Assembly: GCA_023238725.1 (NCBI GenBank)
Contig: CM041531.1
Span: 23,662,143-23,726,142 of the forward strand
Length of the DNA stretch: 64,000 bases
Source of the DNA: Scortum barcoo
Lineage: Eukaryota > Chordata > Actinopteri > Centrarchiformes > Terapontidae
Reading direction: 5' to 3'
Below, piece by piece: positions 24,521-39,400 of the stretch; positions within the stretch are counted from its first letter, which is position 1, and each line of letters begins with the position of its first letter. Made by a program: the position numbers and the translations under genes. The notes beneath the pieces were generated by a model. The model was given only the letters and a program-made list of their open reading frames with translations. It searched no databases and was not told the origin of the DNA.

Positions 24521-27500
24521 GTTTGATGGTGCATTTATCACTTGATTTAACAGTCCAGTATTGGGTTTAACCAGCTGTTTTGACTCTAGTTAAGAAGTAT
24601 AAAATGACCATTTATCTTTCCCCATATCTTTCTGATATATGGACAAATCAGGGCGGGTCAAAGCAGATTAAAGGAGGGAGAGGCATGCCGTGCCTCTTAA
24701 AAAAACAAAACCCAGCACTGAAAACACTTCTAATCAAACCCAGTCAGTAATGCTCCAGAAAGGCCCTTAGCAGTACACTCTTAATGTGTGAATGCCACTG
24801 GTGGATGTGGTGTTTATGGCAGAGTGGGTGGATGCTGAAATATCCCTTTAACGATACCAGCTGAAGAGTTGTTCTATAATGGGACAGAGTTGAAAATGCA
24901 TAAAAAATAAGAAGAAGAAGAAAGGAAAGTAAGAGGTAAAGGATAGCCAGAGACGCATGTGTACATTTTGCAGTACACTGTAAAACACACACACACTGCA
25001 CACACACACACACACACACAGTCTGAGAGTCGTAGATAGAGTTGATCTCATTGGTCTGAGGTCAGCGAGTGAGGCGGCAGAAAAATCAATCGTTTTGTAG
25101 AACAACAGACAGTGCTTGTTTCAGAGTAGAGCAGCGAAGGGGACAGATCAGGGTCACACAAGTGGTATAGATCTGGGACAGGCCTAACTATAAAATGAGA
25201 CAGACAGACAGGACTGTCCAAAAGAACTTCTTTCAGTCACCATGACAGAGGGTCTACACAGCTGCAAGGTGCTATATAAGAAGTGCACACTAAATGGACA
25301 GAAAGAAAGTGAGACGTGGTTCGTACTTGGTTCAAAGCTGCCACCGTACTAAATCAGCTAAGGACAGGGACAGCCGGGCTATTTATCCAACACTACTCTG
25401 TGTTGTATATACTGACAGAGAGACAGAAATGACCTGGCCTTTCACCAGGGGCCAAAGCAGAACAACCAAAGCAGGTGAGATCTGGCCGACATAGTCAAAC
25501 CATAAATGAAAAGAAAGACCACACTCTAAGGAAGTGTGGTGATTCTTTTACCACCACACTCCAGTCAGGCATTAATTCAGAATTAAGTGGGTCACGCTGA
25601 CCTTGAAAAATAGTTCAATGTGATAATTTTTTTTAGTCCAAAGAATATGAATGCAAGCTGAGGAAGTTTGCAAATTTCCATCAGTTTTTACTAAAGACTG
25701 CATTGAAACTGCACAGCCTTTAATAGAGGACTTTTTGATTTGACGTGGCAGGAAAACCACAGGTGTGATGAATGAAATAATAATGGCTGCACTCCCTTTA
25801 GCTTCACTGGTTTCAGATCCATGCCACTGTGAATGCCGGCTCACTGATAAAGCTTGGTAATGCACTTGAAATGAACAGAGTCGTTAACCGTATTAATTAC
25901 ACTTGTGCTTTTCCTGTTGCGGCATGAAATGGCCAGTGTGGGATTTGTCTTTTTGCACTCCACACCTGTAAATAGGACCACAGTCTGGCCAGCTGTGATT
26001 GTTCCTGCCATTAAAGCCTGTCTGATGTGTACAGTAAAATTATGCTCCTGAGATTTGCAGTGACTCAGTCTCAGTTTACTAACTTGTGCTAAGACTTGTG
26101 TGAAAATGTCTCTGTTGCTGTCTGAGTAGTAGACTGCAGACTCCCCTTCAGCTGGTCTTTTCGCCCATTCTGTGCAACTTGATGCTTTTTCACCACATAC
26201 TAATGTGAGCTGTGTCTGCGCACATTATCTGGATAATGACGTCCGATCTACAAAAGTTTGCATTTACGTCTCATATTAAAAAATAGTTTCTAAATTCTGT
26301 ATGTGTTGTGATTGGACTCAAAATCAGCCTGCTAATCTGCAAATTAGCTTGGTAGACTTACTCTGACTGGTTCAATATCAAATCACGTTTTTTGTAAGGG
26401 AAGACTTGCTTGTTTTCTTCTCTTGTAGCTTTTTGCTGGGTTTGCTCAAATGTGCAGGAAGTTTTGTGACCTCTCAACTTGCTAGGTGGATTTCTTTCTT
26501 TAAGAATGTGGTCATGCTGCACAGATCACATTTACATCTGGCTCAGATGAGATCGCAGTGTGATCACAAAGCATTCTGTTTGCATTTACACCATGCAGGA
26601 AGATTTGATTAGCAAGATAGCAATTTCAGATACAGATGGCATGTTAATGCCAGGTGTATTTGGGGCACGAGGCTAAAGTTTTAATGGCCTTTTTATGCAA
26701 ACCCAAAGAGCTTTCTAATGTCCTTGTTATTACATGTTGAACCAGGTAAGTGAAGAAGTGATAGAAAAACACAATGGCTCCCAATAGCGACCAATAAATA
26801 TATTATATATTCGGATCTAACACCACAGAACAAAAAGATAATATACTGTACACAGACATAAAGAAAGAGACATAACAAAATGTCAAGGTGTCATTTTAGT
26901 TTTAATATTTTCAGTGTTGGTGGACGTTATTGTAACCGTCTGTGTAACTGATCACAGCTGTTAGTGAGTGAATACCCACCACCTCTGCATGAAGGTGGAA
27001 GAGCTGTTTCATAAACTACAGGTTGGGACCCAACATGAGTCATACATGTATTTATGCATTCAGCCATGACAACAGTAATGGGACCGACTGTACCTGTGTG
27101 GGGTTAAGCATTGATTTACACACTCTCAACACTGGTCTAGACCTTGAAAAGTAGGAAAACACACAAATTTTCTTATTTTTGTTCACAGGCACAGGGTGGG
27201 TTCTTCCCTTACAGTTGCCGGGTTATAATCATTACAAAGATCTAGTGTCCAGACTATACAGTGTGTTTTTCAAAGGTTTTTCTGAGGTTATGGAAATTCC
27301 CCAGGCCATTTGTAGCTCATGCAAACCTTTTTGTAAAAAGTTCAAACTTAATGTCTGTAAGTGATATACTTATGCCTCCCTCTCTATGGTGACATCTGTA
27401 ATGCTACCAAGACAGCCTATAGTCTGTCTAATACCTCGTCTTTAGTTTGTAGGTGCAGTCATCAGAAAGGATTTGCATGAGGTTTGCAAAGCTGAGTCTA

Positions 27501-27617
27501 CCACTGAAGTCAGTAGGTTGCGCCAGCCAAGTCAGTTGTTCAGTTGGTCAGTCGGTCACGTCCAGAAAAGTCAGATTCCTACAGTGTTGCATTACCAGAG
27601 GTTACACTTACGCATGA

Positions 27618-27840
27618 CTAGAGCCTGACAAACACTGGGTGGCCAATACTGTTGGCCGATGTCAGATTATCGCCCATAAATTGTATTGGCATGTTGGTCA
27701 ATATGCAAAAAAAGTGCATGAACCAGTGTCAGGACTAGATGAAATGGTTTGTTTAGCAAACTACAATGTGTACAATAATGTTCAATATGCAAAAAAGCGC
27801 TTGAAACAGTGTCGCCACTACATGCTGCAATTTGTCAAGC
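27618..27840. repeat. Dispersed repeat with a short internal tandem
   Basis: The element opens actagagcctgacaaacact, an opening I associate with a common fish element. It includes two related blocks that both begin TCAATATGCAAAAAA (about 27697 and 27781), about 84 bases apart, each followed by a similar G/A-rich stretch. Confidence 0.4.
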
Positions 27841-29494
27841 AGACTCCACTATTTACACTACTGCAGTACACCACCAACAACACCGTTTGTTAAGATTAAG
27901 TTGATATATTTTAACTATTAAAGCTGAAAATCACTTTTGCTACAACTCTTTGATGACCAAATGCGATGGATCCTTGCAGAAAATATATATTTATGTACAA
28001 TTCATACAAAAACAAACTGGCCGGGCTCAATAATTCACATTGGTGGTGTAGTGCAGAGAACAAAATAATGTAAGTTGATGGCTGTGGCATTTTTTCCAAA
28101 TCATAAAATAATCACAATCTTAAATGAAAAGTAACATTAATTGCAGTTTTGTTGTACCTGTATTTGGACTGCTACAAACAGGACTTCCTACTGAATACAT
28201 TCTTAATGGGGACCTCTCCATATTGACACACTGGTATTTAATTAAGAGTGCATGTGAAGAACAAGGCTTTGATGAAAGAAAATAAAAAAACAATGTGTGA
28301 GGATGATAAAAGGGGCTGAAGTAGAGGAGGACTTGACCCAGGAGGAGTGAAGGTAAAGGAGAGGGGGAGAGCGACAGATGGCGGGCAGTAGATTAGCCCT
28401 CCCTCGCTTTTCTCTGTCCCTGTGAGAACACAGAGCTCATTTCAGGAGACAAGTCAGCGATCAATAATTTTGTTTCCCTAAACACTCGTCAATCTGTAAT
28501 TCCTGCACTGCCCCTGTTCCAACCCTAACCCCGACTTTGAGTTAATTTTTTCTGGGACATCAAAGCTGCGCCTCTGCCAAAATCCACGATCACTTCCTGT
28601 CGACTGACGTCAGACGAGGAAATGCTTGTGTCCGTGGGTTACCGGGCAGAAAGATTGGAATTTCTGCTCTCTCTTTTCCTCCTCCAACTACATCATGTGA
28701 GTCTGACTCGCTGATGGGAGAGATAGTCACGGAGGAAGCAGGTGCTCAGAACGGCGTAATAAAGTCAATACAAAATCAGTGGAACGAACAGGACAGTGAT
28801 TTACAGTGTCCCAGGCTTAGATGCATGAAGGATGTAAAAATAATTCAGCTGTGTATTTGATGTTGGATTGCATATATTCATATATATATATCAGTTGCTA
28901 GTACACAAGGCCTTATGTTTATCTGTCCTGCCCTGCAACCTCCTGAAGCAAAAGTTCAAACCCCCCACAGCGAAAAACTGTTTTATATCAAAACAAGGCG
29001 GTTTTGTGGCGACTGTATTTCAACAGGCGGAACAGTGCTGCAGTCACAGATGAGACCTAAAAATATGCTGGCAAACCCAGCATGATATGAGTTACTGGTC
29101 TTTTGTCAACAAGCAGCCCATATATGGTACATTTAGTCTGTTGGCACATAGTCCTGTACATTCACCGTGTAGTGACCTACCACAGACTTCCTTCCAACCA
29201 TTTGAAGAAGCACAGTTTCAGAAAATATTTTGCAGAGAGGGCAAACATAAAGGATAATACACAAATCTGTCTTTTAGTGAGATGATCAAATCTATCAAAG
29301 AAAATGGAGAAGCACAGACACCTCCAGCCTTAAAACTTAAAACTTATGAAGCCCAACCGTGCAGAGGAGGTGGGCTCTCCTGCTGTACAAAACAGGTTTA
29401 TGCAACAGCTGCTCCGTTTCCACACCAGCTTTGTGTGTACATGACTCGACAAGAATGGTGACAGGAAGGCAGGCTGGAAATCAGCAACGCTCTA

Positions 29495-29665
29495 GGGTTG
29501 TCGCCCAGTCTGTCCACCACTTTGTTCCAGACTGAAATATCGTAAAAACTGCCATAAGGATTGCAATAAGATTTTTTTTTTTTTTACAAACATTCAAGGT
29601 CTCCAGAAGATGAAGTTTGGTGGTCTACTTAGTCCCTTAGTGTGTTAAGTGTATGAGGCAAACCG
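29495..29665 (+). repeat. Decayed copy of the ATATCTCAACAACT repeat family
   Basis: Blocks such as gtccaccactttgttccaga, ctgaaatatcgtaaaaactg and acaaacattcaaggtctcca follow the same order as the better-preserved copy at 59490-59800. A T run at about 29573-29585 interrupts it. Confidence 0.5.
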
Positions 29666-30029
29666 TAATAGATGACATTTTGTGGCTTGTCACAATTAAT
29701 CACTTGCCAGTAGCGTAAAGTTTAACATCACAAAACTCTCAGAAAGTAAAACGGCCAGTTTCAGAGGTTTTCAACAGCAGATGATCAGAGCGTCTCTTCT
29801 GTTCCCGGTGACCCTCTGATGTTGTTTGCAGTGAGCTTAGGGGGAACATGAATGCAGCATCTGTAGAGAAGACCATCTAGTATGTGTTGCACTGATCTAT
29901 GGCCACTACAGAGTGAATATGAATAGTATTGGAACATGTCCCAGTAGTTTAAAAGCTTTGGGACGTGGCCAGTGCGCTCCTGACTGATGAGAACAGGAGG
30001 AGCCCTGTTTGACTCTGCTGACTGACCAG

Positions 30030-30150
<121 letters not shown>

Positions 30151-30322
30151 CTCTCGTTCTCTCAGCCTTTTTTCTGTCCCTCCTCTCAGTGACAGCCCTG
30201 TCCTGTCTTAGCTGCAGTATTGCCTGCTGACTGGATTGTGACTGTGTGTTTTGCAGATGGCTGCGAGCAGTAGCTGAGGACGCTGCCGGCAGTTCCCCCC
30301 TCTGCATCTGCCACCTGCAAAT

Positions 30323-33229
30323 ATGAATGGTAAGACCACTGCAGTTTGTGCTGGGGTGGGGTGTGAAGGAGGGTGGAGGACCAGAAGTGTGTATGGGCAT
30401 GAGGGATGCTGTGTGGTTTTTGGCCCTGCAGATATTCTCGGGCCAACATAGTTCTTCACAGTTCTCAGTAATTCCCAGTTTGATGCATGTGTGCGAGTGT
30501 GTGTGGCTGAATGAACACACTGTTTTTGTAATTTGTCCCTTGTTTTTTCTTATGTGCAGCTTACTTTTTGATACAAATGCAGTGCTCTGTGGTCATTTTA
30601 AAGTAATTTCTTTCCGTAATTTGACACTAGCTTTGTTTGTAGTGTCAGTCACTGGATTATAGTTTCAGAAACTGTGCTTGGTTTTGTTATGATGAAGTCA
30701 ACTATCCATTCAACGCATCTGCTGTTGGACTGTGGAGTAAACACTGATGTGTAGTCAGCCTTGGTTGGGTAAACACTAGTGAAAGTGTTGTTCTCCCCTC
30801 CTGTCTGAACAAAGTGACACAGCATCACTAGCAACACTTCATTATCACTTTGTCAATATGAGTACACTCCCGACTCCAAACTGCCACTGAGGCTGGCCTC
30901 GGGACTCATCTCATCTGTATGTGTACATGTGTGTTTGTGTCTTTCTTCCTGTTAGTTTGCAAGTAATAAAATGGTTCCAAACTTTTTTGGGAAGCATGCA
31001 AAGTGTATGACTGTTTGCTTTGCTCAGATTTTGATTTTAAATTTAATTTACATTTGTGTGATTTATGTAAAGTAAAACAGCCATGAGCTTGTTCAAGCAG
31101 CAGGTTTGCTGAGTTTAATCAATAATCCCCTTCTCTGATACATTTACTGATATAAAACAAGCCTTATTTATTTAACCAAGTGTCATGAATCTGTTCTTAA
31201 AGCAGGCTGCTGCTCATTGAGCTGATATTAATCTCATGATAATGGTCGTGTCCTGTGTCAGATTCGTCACACTGTCTTTTCTATTTTTCTGTCTCTAGGT
31301 GGTGTAAGTGTGTGGGCGATCTCTCCAGAGGAGAGGTTCAAACATGATCAGAAGTTTGATACCCTCTCCCCATCAACGGGCTATGTCTCAGGTACACACG
31401 CTAACACACACATTATCACACTCACTGTTGGTGTTGGTGCATCATCATCATCATTTCAGCCACTCTCTATACAAACCACATTTATGTCTCCACAATAACA
31501 AACATGTAAATTAATTTGTTCTTCTCTTTCTATCTCTTTCTGTAGGGGAGCAGGCAAGGAAGTTTTTCCTCCAATCTGGGCTGCCAGCCTCAGTGTTGGC
31601 TGAAATATGGTGAGAAAGACACACACACACACACACTCACATTTTTGAGCGATGGTTTCTCTGGAAGTATTTGGTGAAATCTCTACTCAAATGTCTCATT
31701 AGTCTTTTATGACTCTGTTTTTCCTGTCTCTCAGGGCTCTAGCTGATATGAATAAAGATGGGAAGATGGACAAGCTGGAGTTTTCCATCGCTATGAAGCT
31801 CATAAAGCTAAAACTCCAGGGTACACCTCTTCCCTCAGCACTGCCAATTATCATGAAGCAGCCTCCAGTGCCTGCTCCCACCCTCAGTAAGCCCACCTCA
31901 GCCATGACCAACCCAGCTTATGGTACGTTACGAAACTTGGTCTTTTGCTTCAACAGTCACAAACACAAAAACGTTACAAACAGAATGTATAATATGTATA
32001 CTTAAAGATGTAAATGCAAAAAGCCTTATTTTCAACAACTGTTAACAAGCTAATCTAATCTAAAGTGTGCGCTTACGTGCGTTTTGACTGCTGTCTAACT
32101 AGTTTACCTGTGCTGTGTCTGTGTGTGTTCGTGTGTGTGTCGTAGGTATGGGTACTGTGCCTAACATGTCCATGATGCCTGGGACGAACCTTTCCATGTT
32201 GACACCCATCTCCATGGCAACCCCTGGACTCTCACCTTTGGCACCAATGACGGGCCTCACCCCTTTGGTTCCTACAGCAACAGGCCTGAGCCCTCTAGTG
32301 GCCTCCACCCCGAACAGACCCCTCATGGCCACTGTGGGAAACACCACCCTGCCAAATGGCACCCTGGGAATGTACCAGCCAATCCCAGCTGGACCATTAG
32401 CCACCGGTACAGATGACATTTTTATTTCTAACTCTTATTTATCTACCTTACATTCCCCCCTCCTCTGCACTATTGTGTATCTGTCACCTTTAAGAAACAA
32501 AACTCAAGTTTCTTAATTTCTGTTTCTGAGGGGAAAAGGAGGAAAAAGGAATGAATCATGGTCTGGTTTTGCAGAGTGAGGTCTCTGTCTCATCTCCATA
32601 CAAACAGCCCTGTCCTTGACAAGGTTACAGCAGTGGCTGAATAACAGTATATCACTGACCCACTATATGGCTCCCCTGCCCTTTCTAAAAACTGTAAAGA
32701 AAGACAGCATCAGGATTTCATGGTTGTGGTTAGTGGCTACAATAAAATGTTTTGATAATATTGCAGATAATTATGGGAGAGTATGTAATGGATACGTGTG
32801 TGTGCACTTTGTCTTGTCAGGAGTACCTTTTGCTGCATCCCCCTACTCTTCTCCATTGGGACTCTCCTCTGGTGATCCTGCTGGAATGAACAAGGCCTCA
32901 TCACTGCTGGACCTCACATCGAGCAGGTAACACCCACAGAAAAACACACATATTTTTAGAAGCACTAAACGATTTCCCCCTTGCCTCATTTATCTTGTCA
33001 ATCTCTTTGAAATGTAAAAACGGATTGGTCTTCCTGACGATTAGTGCATTTTACTTTTATGTTGCCGACGTTTGTCTTTCAGCTCTGCTTCCTCATCCCC
33101 CTCTGTGATGTCTCCCATGGTTACTGGGCCCAGCGACTGGGCTGTGCCACATGCCTCCAGACTCAAATACAGACAGCAGTTCAACGGCTTGGACAAGCAG
33201 ATGACTGGATACCTCACTGGTATGATATG

Positions 33230-33262
<33 letters not shown>

Positions 33263-33427
33263 ATGTGTATGTACAAAACCAAACTATGTCTGGAATGCAG
33301 GAGTGGATTTTCATGAACAACAGCCACTGATGATTTCATAACAGTTACCTCCCTCTTTCTTTCTTTCTGTGTGTGTCAAGCCTCAGCTAAGGAAGTGGAG
33401 GCTGTGGGTGTGTTCAGGGGCAGTTTC

Positions 33428-33486
<59 letters not shown>

Positions 33487-36400
33487 ACAATCTTAGCCAA
33501 GTATGCGTTTGCCTTTTCACTCTGTTACTGCAAGCCTTGCTGGACCTGTTCTCTTGAAATAGCCATGATGCAGTCAAGCAACAATTGTACATGCGCGCAC
33601 ACACTGACTCACTTCAGCCAGACTTGCTGATGATTTCCACACAATGTGACATTAAATAAACTTCATGAATAGCTTTTTTCTCTTTCTCTTTTTTTTTTTT
33701 TTTTTAACTCTTGGTCCAGTCCCTCAATAGATAATAGCACACAGCTCTGTATAACTTACACAAGGTAGACAAGAGCTGTCTATTAAATAAACCAGTTTCA
33801 CCTGTACCAAAACATATCAGGAAAACCTGGAATAAGTCTTGGAAACTAGCGGTGGTGATGCACAAGATTGTTCTTGTTGTTCAGCCACCACATTTTAGTT
33901 TAATGAAACAAATCAGCACATATTGTACCAGTTGTGACACACTCCTGACCTCTTCCTCTCAACACCCACGCGTATCTGCTATACAGATGTTCTAACATTT
34001 GTCACTCTTGTTACCAGGTCAGCAGGTGAGAGGTGCCATGGCAACCACAATGCTGACTCAGACACAGCTAGCTTCCATCTGGTGAGAATATCTGTGTGTG
34101 TTGGGTCTGAACATGTCCTATGATAGTCTCATGGTTGTATTTATATGTTAAAGTCAGGTTTGGCAGCCAGAAATTCATTTTTATTCCACTACCTGGTGTG
34201 ACAACTGGCCACTGTTTAAGGAAATATTTCTTTCCAAATCAACATTGCTCTTTGTCAATACAAGGAAATAAAGTTTGTCTAAACTTTAAAGGTATAATGA
34301 GTAGAATTGTCCTGAAAAACAATCTATAATCCCTCTCAATCATCACTTATGAGAGAGCCTGCTCTCATATGGTTCCTATAACTGGACATGTCAGTGTAGA
34401 TCAGAAGATTAGTTGCTAAGTTCAGTAACCTGACATAACTGTGATGAACGGCTGATAAAGTTGTAACTGTAGCGAAGACCTCGGTCCTCCGAAATTGTAA
34501 TATGTTTCTGAGCATCAGCTAGCTTCCTATCCTGTATGTAACTTTACTGCATTCAAAGCTAACACCATCAGTATAAAATCACATAAGAACGTCAGTCCTC
34601 TAATTTTTAACCCTCCTACAGGAATTTAGCTGATGTGGATAAGGACGGCAAGCTAAAAGCTGAGGAGTTTATTCTGGCAATGCATCTCGTGGATATGGCA
34701 AAGATTGGACAACCACTGCCGCTGACACTGCCAACTGAGCTGATACCTCCCTCACAGAGGTATGTGGATGCAAACAACTCAATTTAAAATCATCGCAAAT
34801 ATCCTATACAGTAGATGTAAGTGTTTTTAAACATTAAAGTCCATTACACCTGGACTGCAGGAATGTAGATGTTTAATATTTGAATGAACGACAGAATTTT
34901 TTGTGTATCTAAGCAAGTTATTGTATATCTGTATTCCAGGACTGCAGTGAATGGATCCAGCTCTGCTTCTTATGCTGCTCTGAGCGATTTGGACTTGGAC
35001 ACAGAGCCTCCACAGAAAGCCAAACTAAACTGTCAGTACTCGCATTACCATCCCTAATTACAGAGTGTTACCTTGTTTAGCCACGACATTATGTTAGGTC
35101 TTATATTCTATACAATATGAGGTTGAAACAGTGCTAAGTTACCAGAGGTTACTCAGCTCATTGGCTATGGACCACGGCTGTGCAGCTGACATGGCTGATG
35201 TTTATTTTTGCATGCACACTAATAATATAATAGTACGAACATAAACATATTGTTGTGAAATACACTTACAGATGCCTAAACTACAGCTAGTCAAGGGCAG
35301 CCAAGTGACTCTAAGTAGTGTAGGGTGGTGCACTTTGGTGTTGGGTTTGTACACTCTATCGTCTTACAGACAGTCACAAGTTGTTTGTATCAAGTGTTTT
35401 TAAATGTCAGGTTCACAGCTAAATGCTCTTTTAAAATCCCTCAATCTCCTTAAGATCAAGTATAAGCTCATAATTGTGTCTATCAGTATTTCTCAAGGGC
35501 AGTTTTTAAATTTAGTCATGTTTCTGTCCATTGTCGTCCTTTTCAAGCACATAAGCTCAAATAAGTAACTAGTAATTAGTCAAATAAGTCACCAGCATTT
35601 TCGACATAGGTATATTTGAAAAATATTTGAAAAAGGTATATTTGATACTTTAAAACTAGATTTCATTGTGAGTATATTTTAAACATTTACTTTTTAAGCC
35701 TACTTCAAATAAGTTGTTTATTCATTCAAAGTATATACTTACTTCGACTGCGCACTCCCGCTCAACATGAAATGTACACAGACACTAACAGAACTTCTTG
35801 TTTGTCTGTCTTCAGATACGTTCGAGGATAAATTCAAAGCCAACCTGGAGCGAGGGAACGCAGAGCTGGAGAAAAGACGACAGGCTCTACAGGAGGCGGA
35901 GAGGAGGGAGCAGGAGCGGCGTGCCCAGAAAGAGAGAGAAGAGCGAGAGAGGAAAGAGAGGGAGGCTCGGGAGGCCGAGGAGAGGAGGAGGAAAGAGGAG
36001 GAGAAGAGGCTGGAGCGACAGAGGGAGCTGGAGAGGCAGAGAGAAGAGGAGCGACAGAGAGAGATAGAGAGAAAAGAGGTGAGGGAGCACATTACGGCTC
36101 TCTGAATGACTGCAGATAACTGCGTGTGCATGATAGTGAATGCAGAAAGTCGTTTCTTTACACTTTTGCATTCGTTTGTTCCAGGCTGCTCAGCGGGAAC
36201 TTGAGCGTCAGAGGAAAGAGGAGTGGGACAGGAGGCGGCGAGGGGAGCTCCAGATAAAGAAGGAACAGGAGCAGGATGATATTATCAGATTGAAAGCAAA
36301 GAAAAAGAAGTCTGGAGATGGAGCTGGGAGGCTGTGGTGAGTGTTGGAGAGACGGCATTATAGAGGTTTATTTAGGGCTCAGCGGGCTTCAGTAACAGAG

Positions 36401-39400
36401 GAAAGAGATAATGACGAGGGGACGTACGTAAAGCAGGAGCAGGAGCAGGATACAGATATTATTTTCTTCTGATTGTCCAGCTTCCTCTCAACCATCAAAG
36501 AAAAAGAGTCTGGCAGATTAAAGAGCTGGAGTTTGTTTCCTGTGGTGAGTGTTGGAGAGACCCTCTCTCTCATTATAGAGGTTCTATCCTTATCTCTCAG
36601 TAACATATGACACGTACGTAACAAGACACCGTACAGCATTTTCTTCTGTTTGATCCAGACCGGCTGCGTGCTTCCTCTCAACCATCACTCTCAGAACAAG
36701 AAGAGGCTCCATTAAAGAGAGTTTGTTTCCATCACCCTCTCTCTCTGTCTCTCCTTGTCTCTCTGTTTCTCTGACCAATACAAAGGATCGAGACACGCCA
36801 GCAGGACATCAACAACCTGCAGAAACAGCTAGAGGTGTGTCAGATCTCAGACCGGCTACGCGTGACTTGCTCAGAACAAGAAGAGGCTCCAGAAGACGGA
36901 GCTAAGGGATCTGACCAATCAAAGGATCGAGACACGCCAGCAGGAAATTTTCCAAAATATTTTCCTCAACAACCTGCAGAAACAGCTAGATTTCTTGTTG
37001 TTTCTGATCTGTATTTCGCTAATTCGCTTGCTTATTTCAGGAGTTCCAGAGGAAGTTGTCCCATTGAAATTTTCCAAAATATTTTCCTCAGAGCAGTGAC
37101 GCATTTCTTGTTGTTTCTGATGCATTTCCTCTCGGTCAGGAGTTCCAGAGGAAGTTGTCCCAGCTGACTCCGGAGCAGAGGCGACTGACATGAGAAACTC
37201 AAAAACATGGCTCTAAATAACCTGCCTGGTTAGTACAGATTGATGAATTGACAAAGATATAACACAGAATATAGAATTATTTCATATAATCACACAAACC
37301 AATGGAAAAATATGAGATACATGAAAAGCATGTAAACATCCTTATTGCTAATTAATTGCCGTGCAGAGTGTGCTAAAGAATATTGTAAACATATGAATGA
37401 GAATTTTAAAGGTTTTCACTTTTAAACCGACATGCTGCTGGTTTGTTAAACTGTATTTCATGCGTTTGTAGTGGCAACCATGTCCACCCTGAAGGTGAGT
37501 GTCACAGAGAAGAAAAGGTCATGTATGAAACTGCAAGAGCAGCTGGAATCTCTGGAGAAAGACACCGCTGCCAAGCTGGCTGAGATGGACCAGTATAACA
37601 AAGACATGCAGGTACGAATTCAGTGCAAGTGTAACATTAACAGAGTAGCTTAACTTGGTGTCAGTTAAAACAAAAGTTCTCACTGAACATTTGCGCTGAG
37701 CCTGTTTTTCTTATCCAGGAATAACATGGAGCATGTGAGTTACTCCTTCACATCAGTATTAGCTTTAGTGGCATGCAGAAGGGCAGTGTCAGCAGTTGTG
37801 GGGGAAAGTGGATCATTTGTCATTTACTTCGTCCAGCCCGATTGTTCCAGCTGGTTTGGAGATTCACAAATAAACCTTTTTGCTGCCTCATACCTCTTAT
37901 TAGCACGTGTTCTCCCACCTTTTAACTTGTTTGCTAAACCATCATCACCTCCTATCAGTTAGACTTATTCTTTGATAAGTATCAGTTACAACATCCAAGA
38001 AAAAGTCATTAATTAAAAGTATGATGTGGGATATACCATGGACTCCTGATCGTGACTGTCCATGTTTGTACAGTATGTAAACAGAGGTGTGTTTCTAAAA
38101 TTACATGAAATGAATAAGGTGAAGCTTCAACACAGAGCTGGTTGTAGTTTGTTTCCTTACAAACTAAACTTATTACATTTTTACATCATGTTTGCCTTAT
38201 TTTATAGCCCTTGTATTTGTGACAGATCTATCTTTTTAATGTTTTTTTTTTTTTTATTTCAAAGAGCAGAAACAAAAAAGCATTTTAAGTTGCACAGATA
38301 TTATATTTATGGCTCCAGCTTCGACCTTGATGCCTCTTTCTCTCCTCCTCCAATCATTCCCTACCATCATATCCTTCTTTTTTGCCTTCTGCTTCTAATT
38401 GAATCCCTTTGTTACCTATTAATTTCCTCTCTTTTACACTTCTCTCTTTTCTTCCTTCTTTCTTGTTTTCTGTCCTTTCCTTCTGCTTTCGTCTCTCTTA
38501 CCCATCCCACATCCTTTGTCCCTAACTTTACAGTGTGTGGGTGCTGAGGACTCTATGCTTCAGGCTGTCCTCTGTCTGCTGGCCTGTCTCCGTAACCTCT
38601 TCTACCTACTAAAGGTTTTCGCTTTAGGTCTTTTTGTTGTTCTCGTCTTATTATCTTTCCTACTGGTCATTGTTCTGCCATTCTGTCATCTTGTTTTTTT
38701 GTGCTGTTTTAGCCTCTCAGGTTTTTATTTTATCCTTAAAGAACTCATTCTTCATCCTGCCTCCATGTTTGTGCATGCTGTGTGTGTGCGTTGGGTCCTT
38801 TATCAGCCTGTTATGTCCTTCTAGTCATCTCATTCTTTAATTCAGTCGCACATCTTGTGTGTTGTTGTTTTGTTTTTTTTTTTGTATGTGTGCATCAGGA
38901 ACTGAGAGAAAGCCAGAGAAAACAGCAGGCCGCACTAGACAAACTTCGGAGCATCAAAGAGGAAAAACGGCGTGAGCTCATTCGAAAGAAGGGGCAGGAA
39001 GAAGAGAGGAGGAGGAAGGAAGAGCAGAGGAAACAACAGGAGGAGGAGAGGAGGCGGAGGGAAGAGGAGGAAGCTCAGAGGTATTTTGCTTTCAAATATG
39101 ATTTCTCAACATGCTCTAAACCATCAAAACTAAAACGCTGAAAAACTGAACAAATTAAACTTTTTCATCATGATGTACAAACTTTTAAACTGTTGTTTGT
39201 TTCCCACTCACAGGCGTATCAAGATGGAAAAAGAGCGCCAGTGGCAGGAGAAGCTGAGGAGGGATGAAGAGGAGCGTCAAAGGAGGCTTCAGGAGGAGAG
39301 AGAGGCCAAAAAGAGGGAGGAGGAGGAGAAAGAGAGACAAGCTCTTATCCAGGCTGCTAAGGAAGAGGCAGAACGAGAGCTCAGAGCTAAGGAGGAGGCA

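Larger units (their letters stand above)
33083..34759 (+). other. itsn2: itsn2 EH domain 2 (three exons)
   Basis: DWAVPHASRLKYRQQFNGLD at 33083-33219 continues through 34018-34081 into ASIWNLADVDKDGKLKAEEF at 34622-34759. The loop has D-D-D and E ligands, so it should bind calcium, and the pocket Trp is present. A Ser/Pro/Met-rich linker encoded by 32146-32926 separates it from EH1. Confidence 0.93.
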
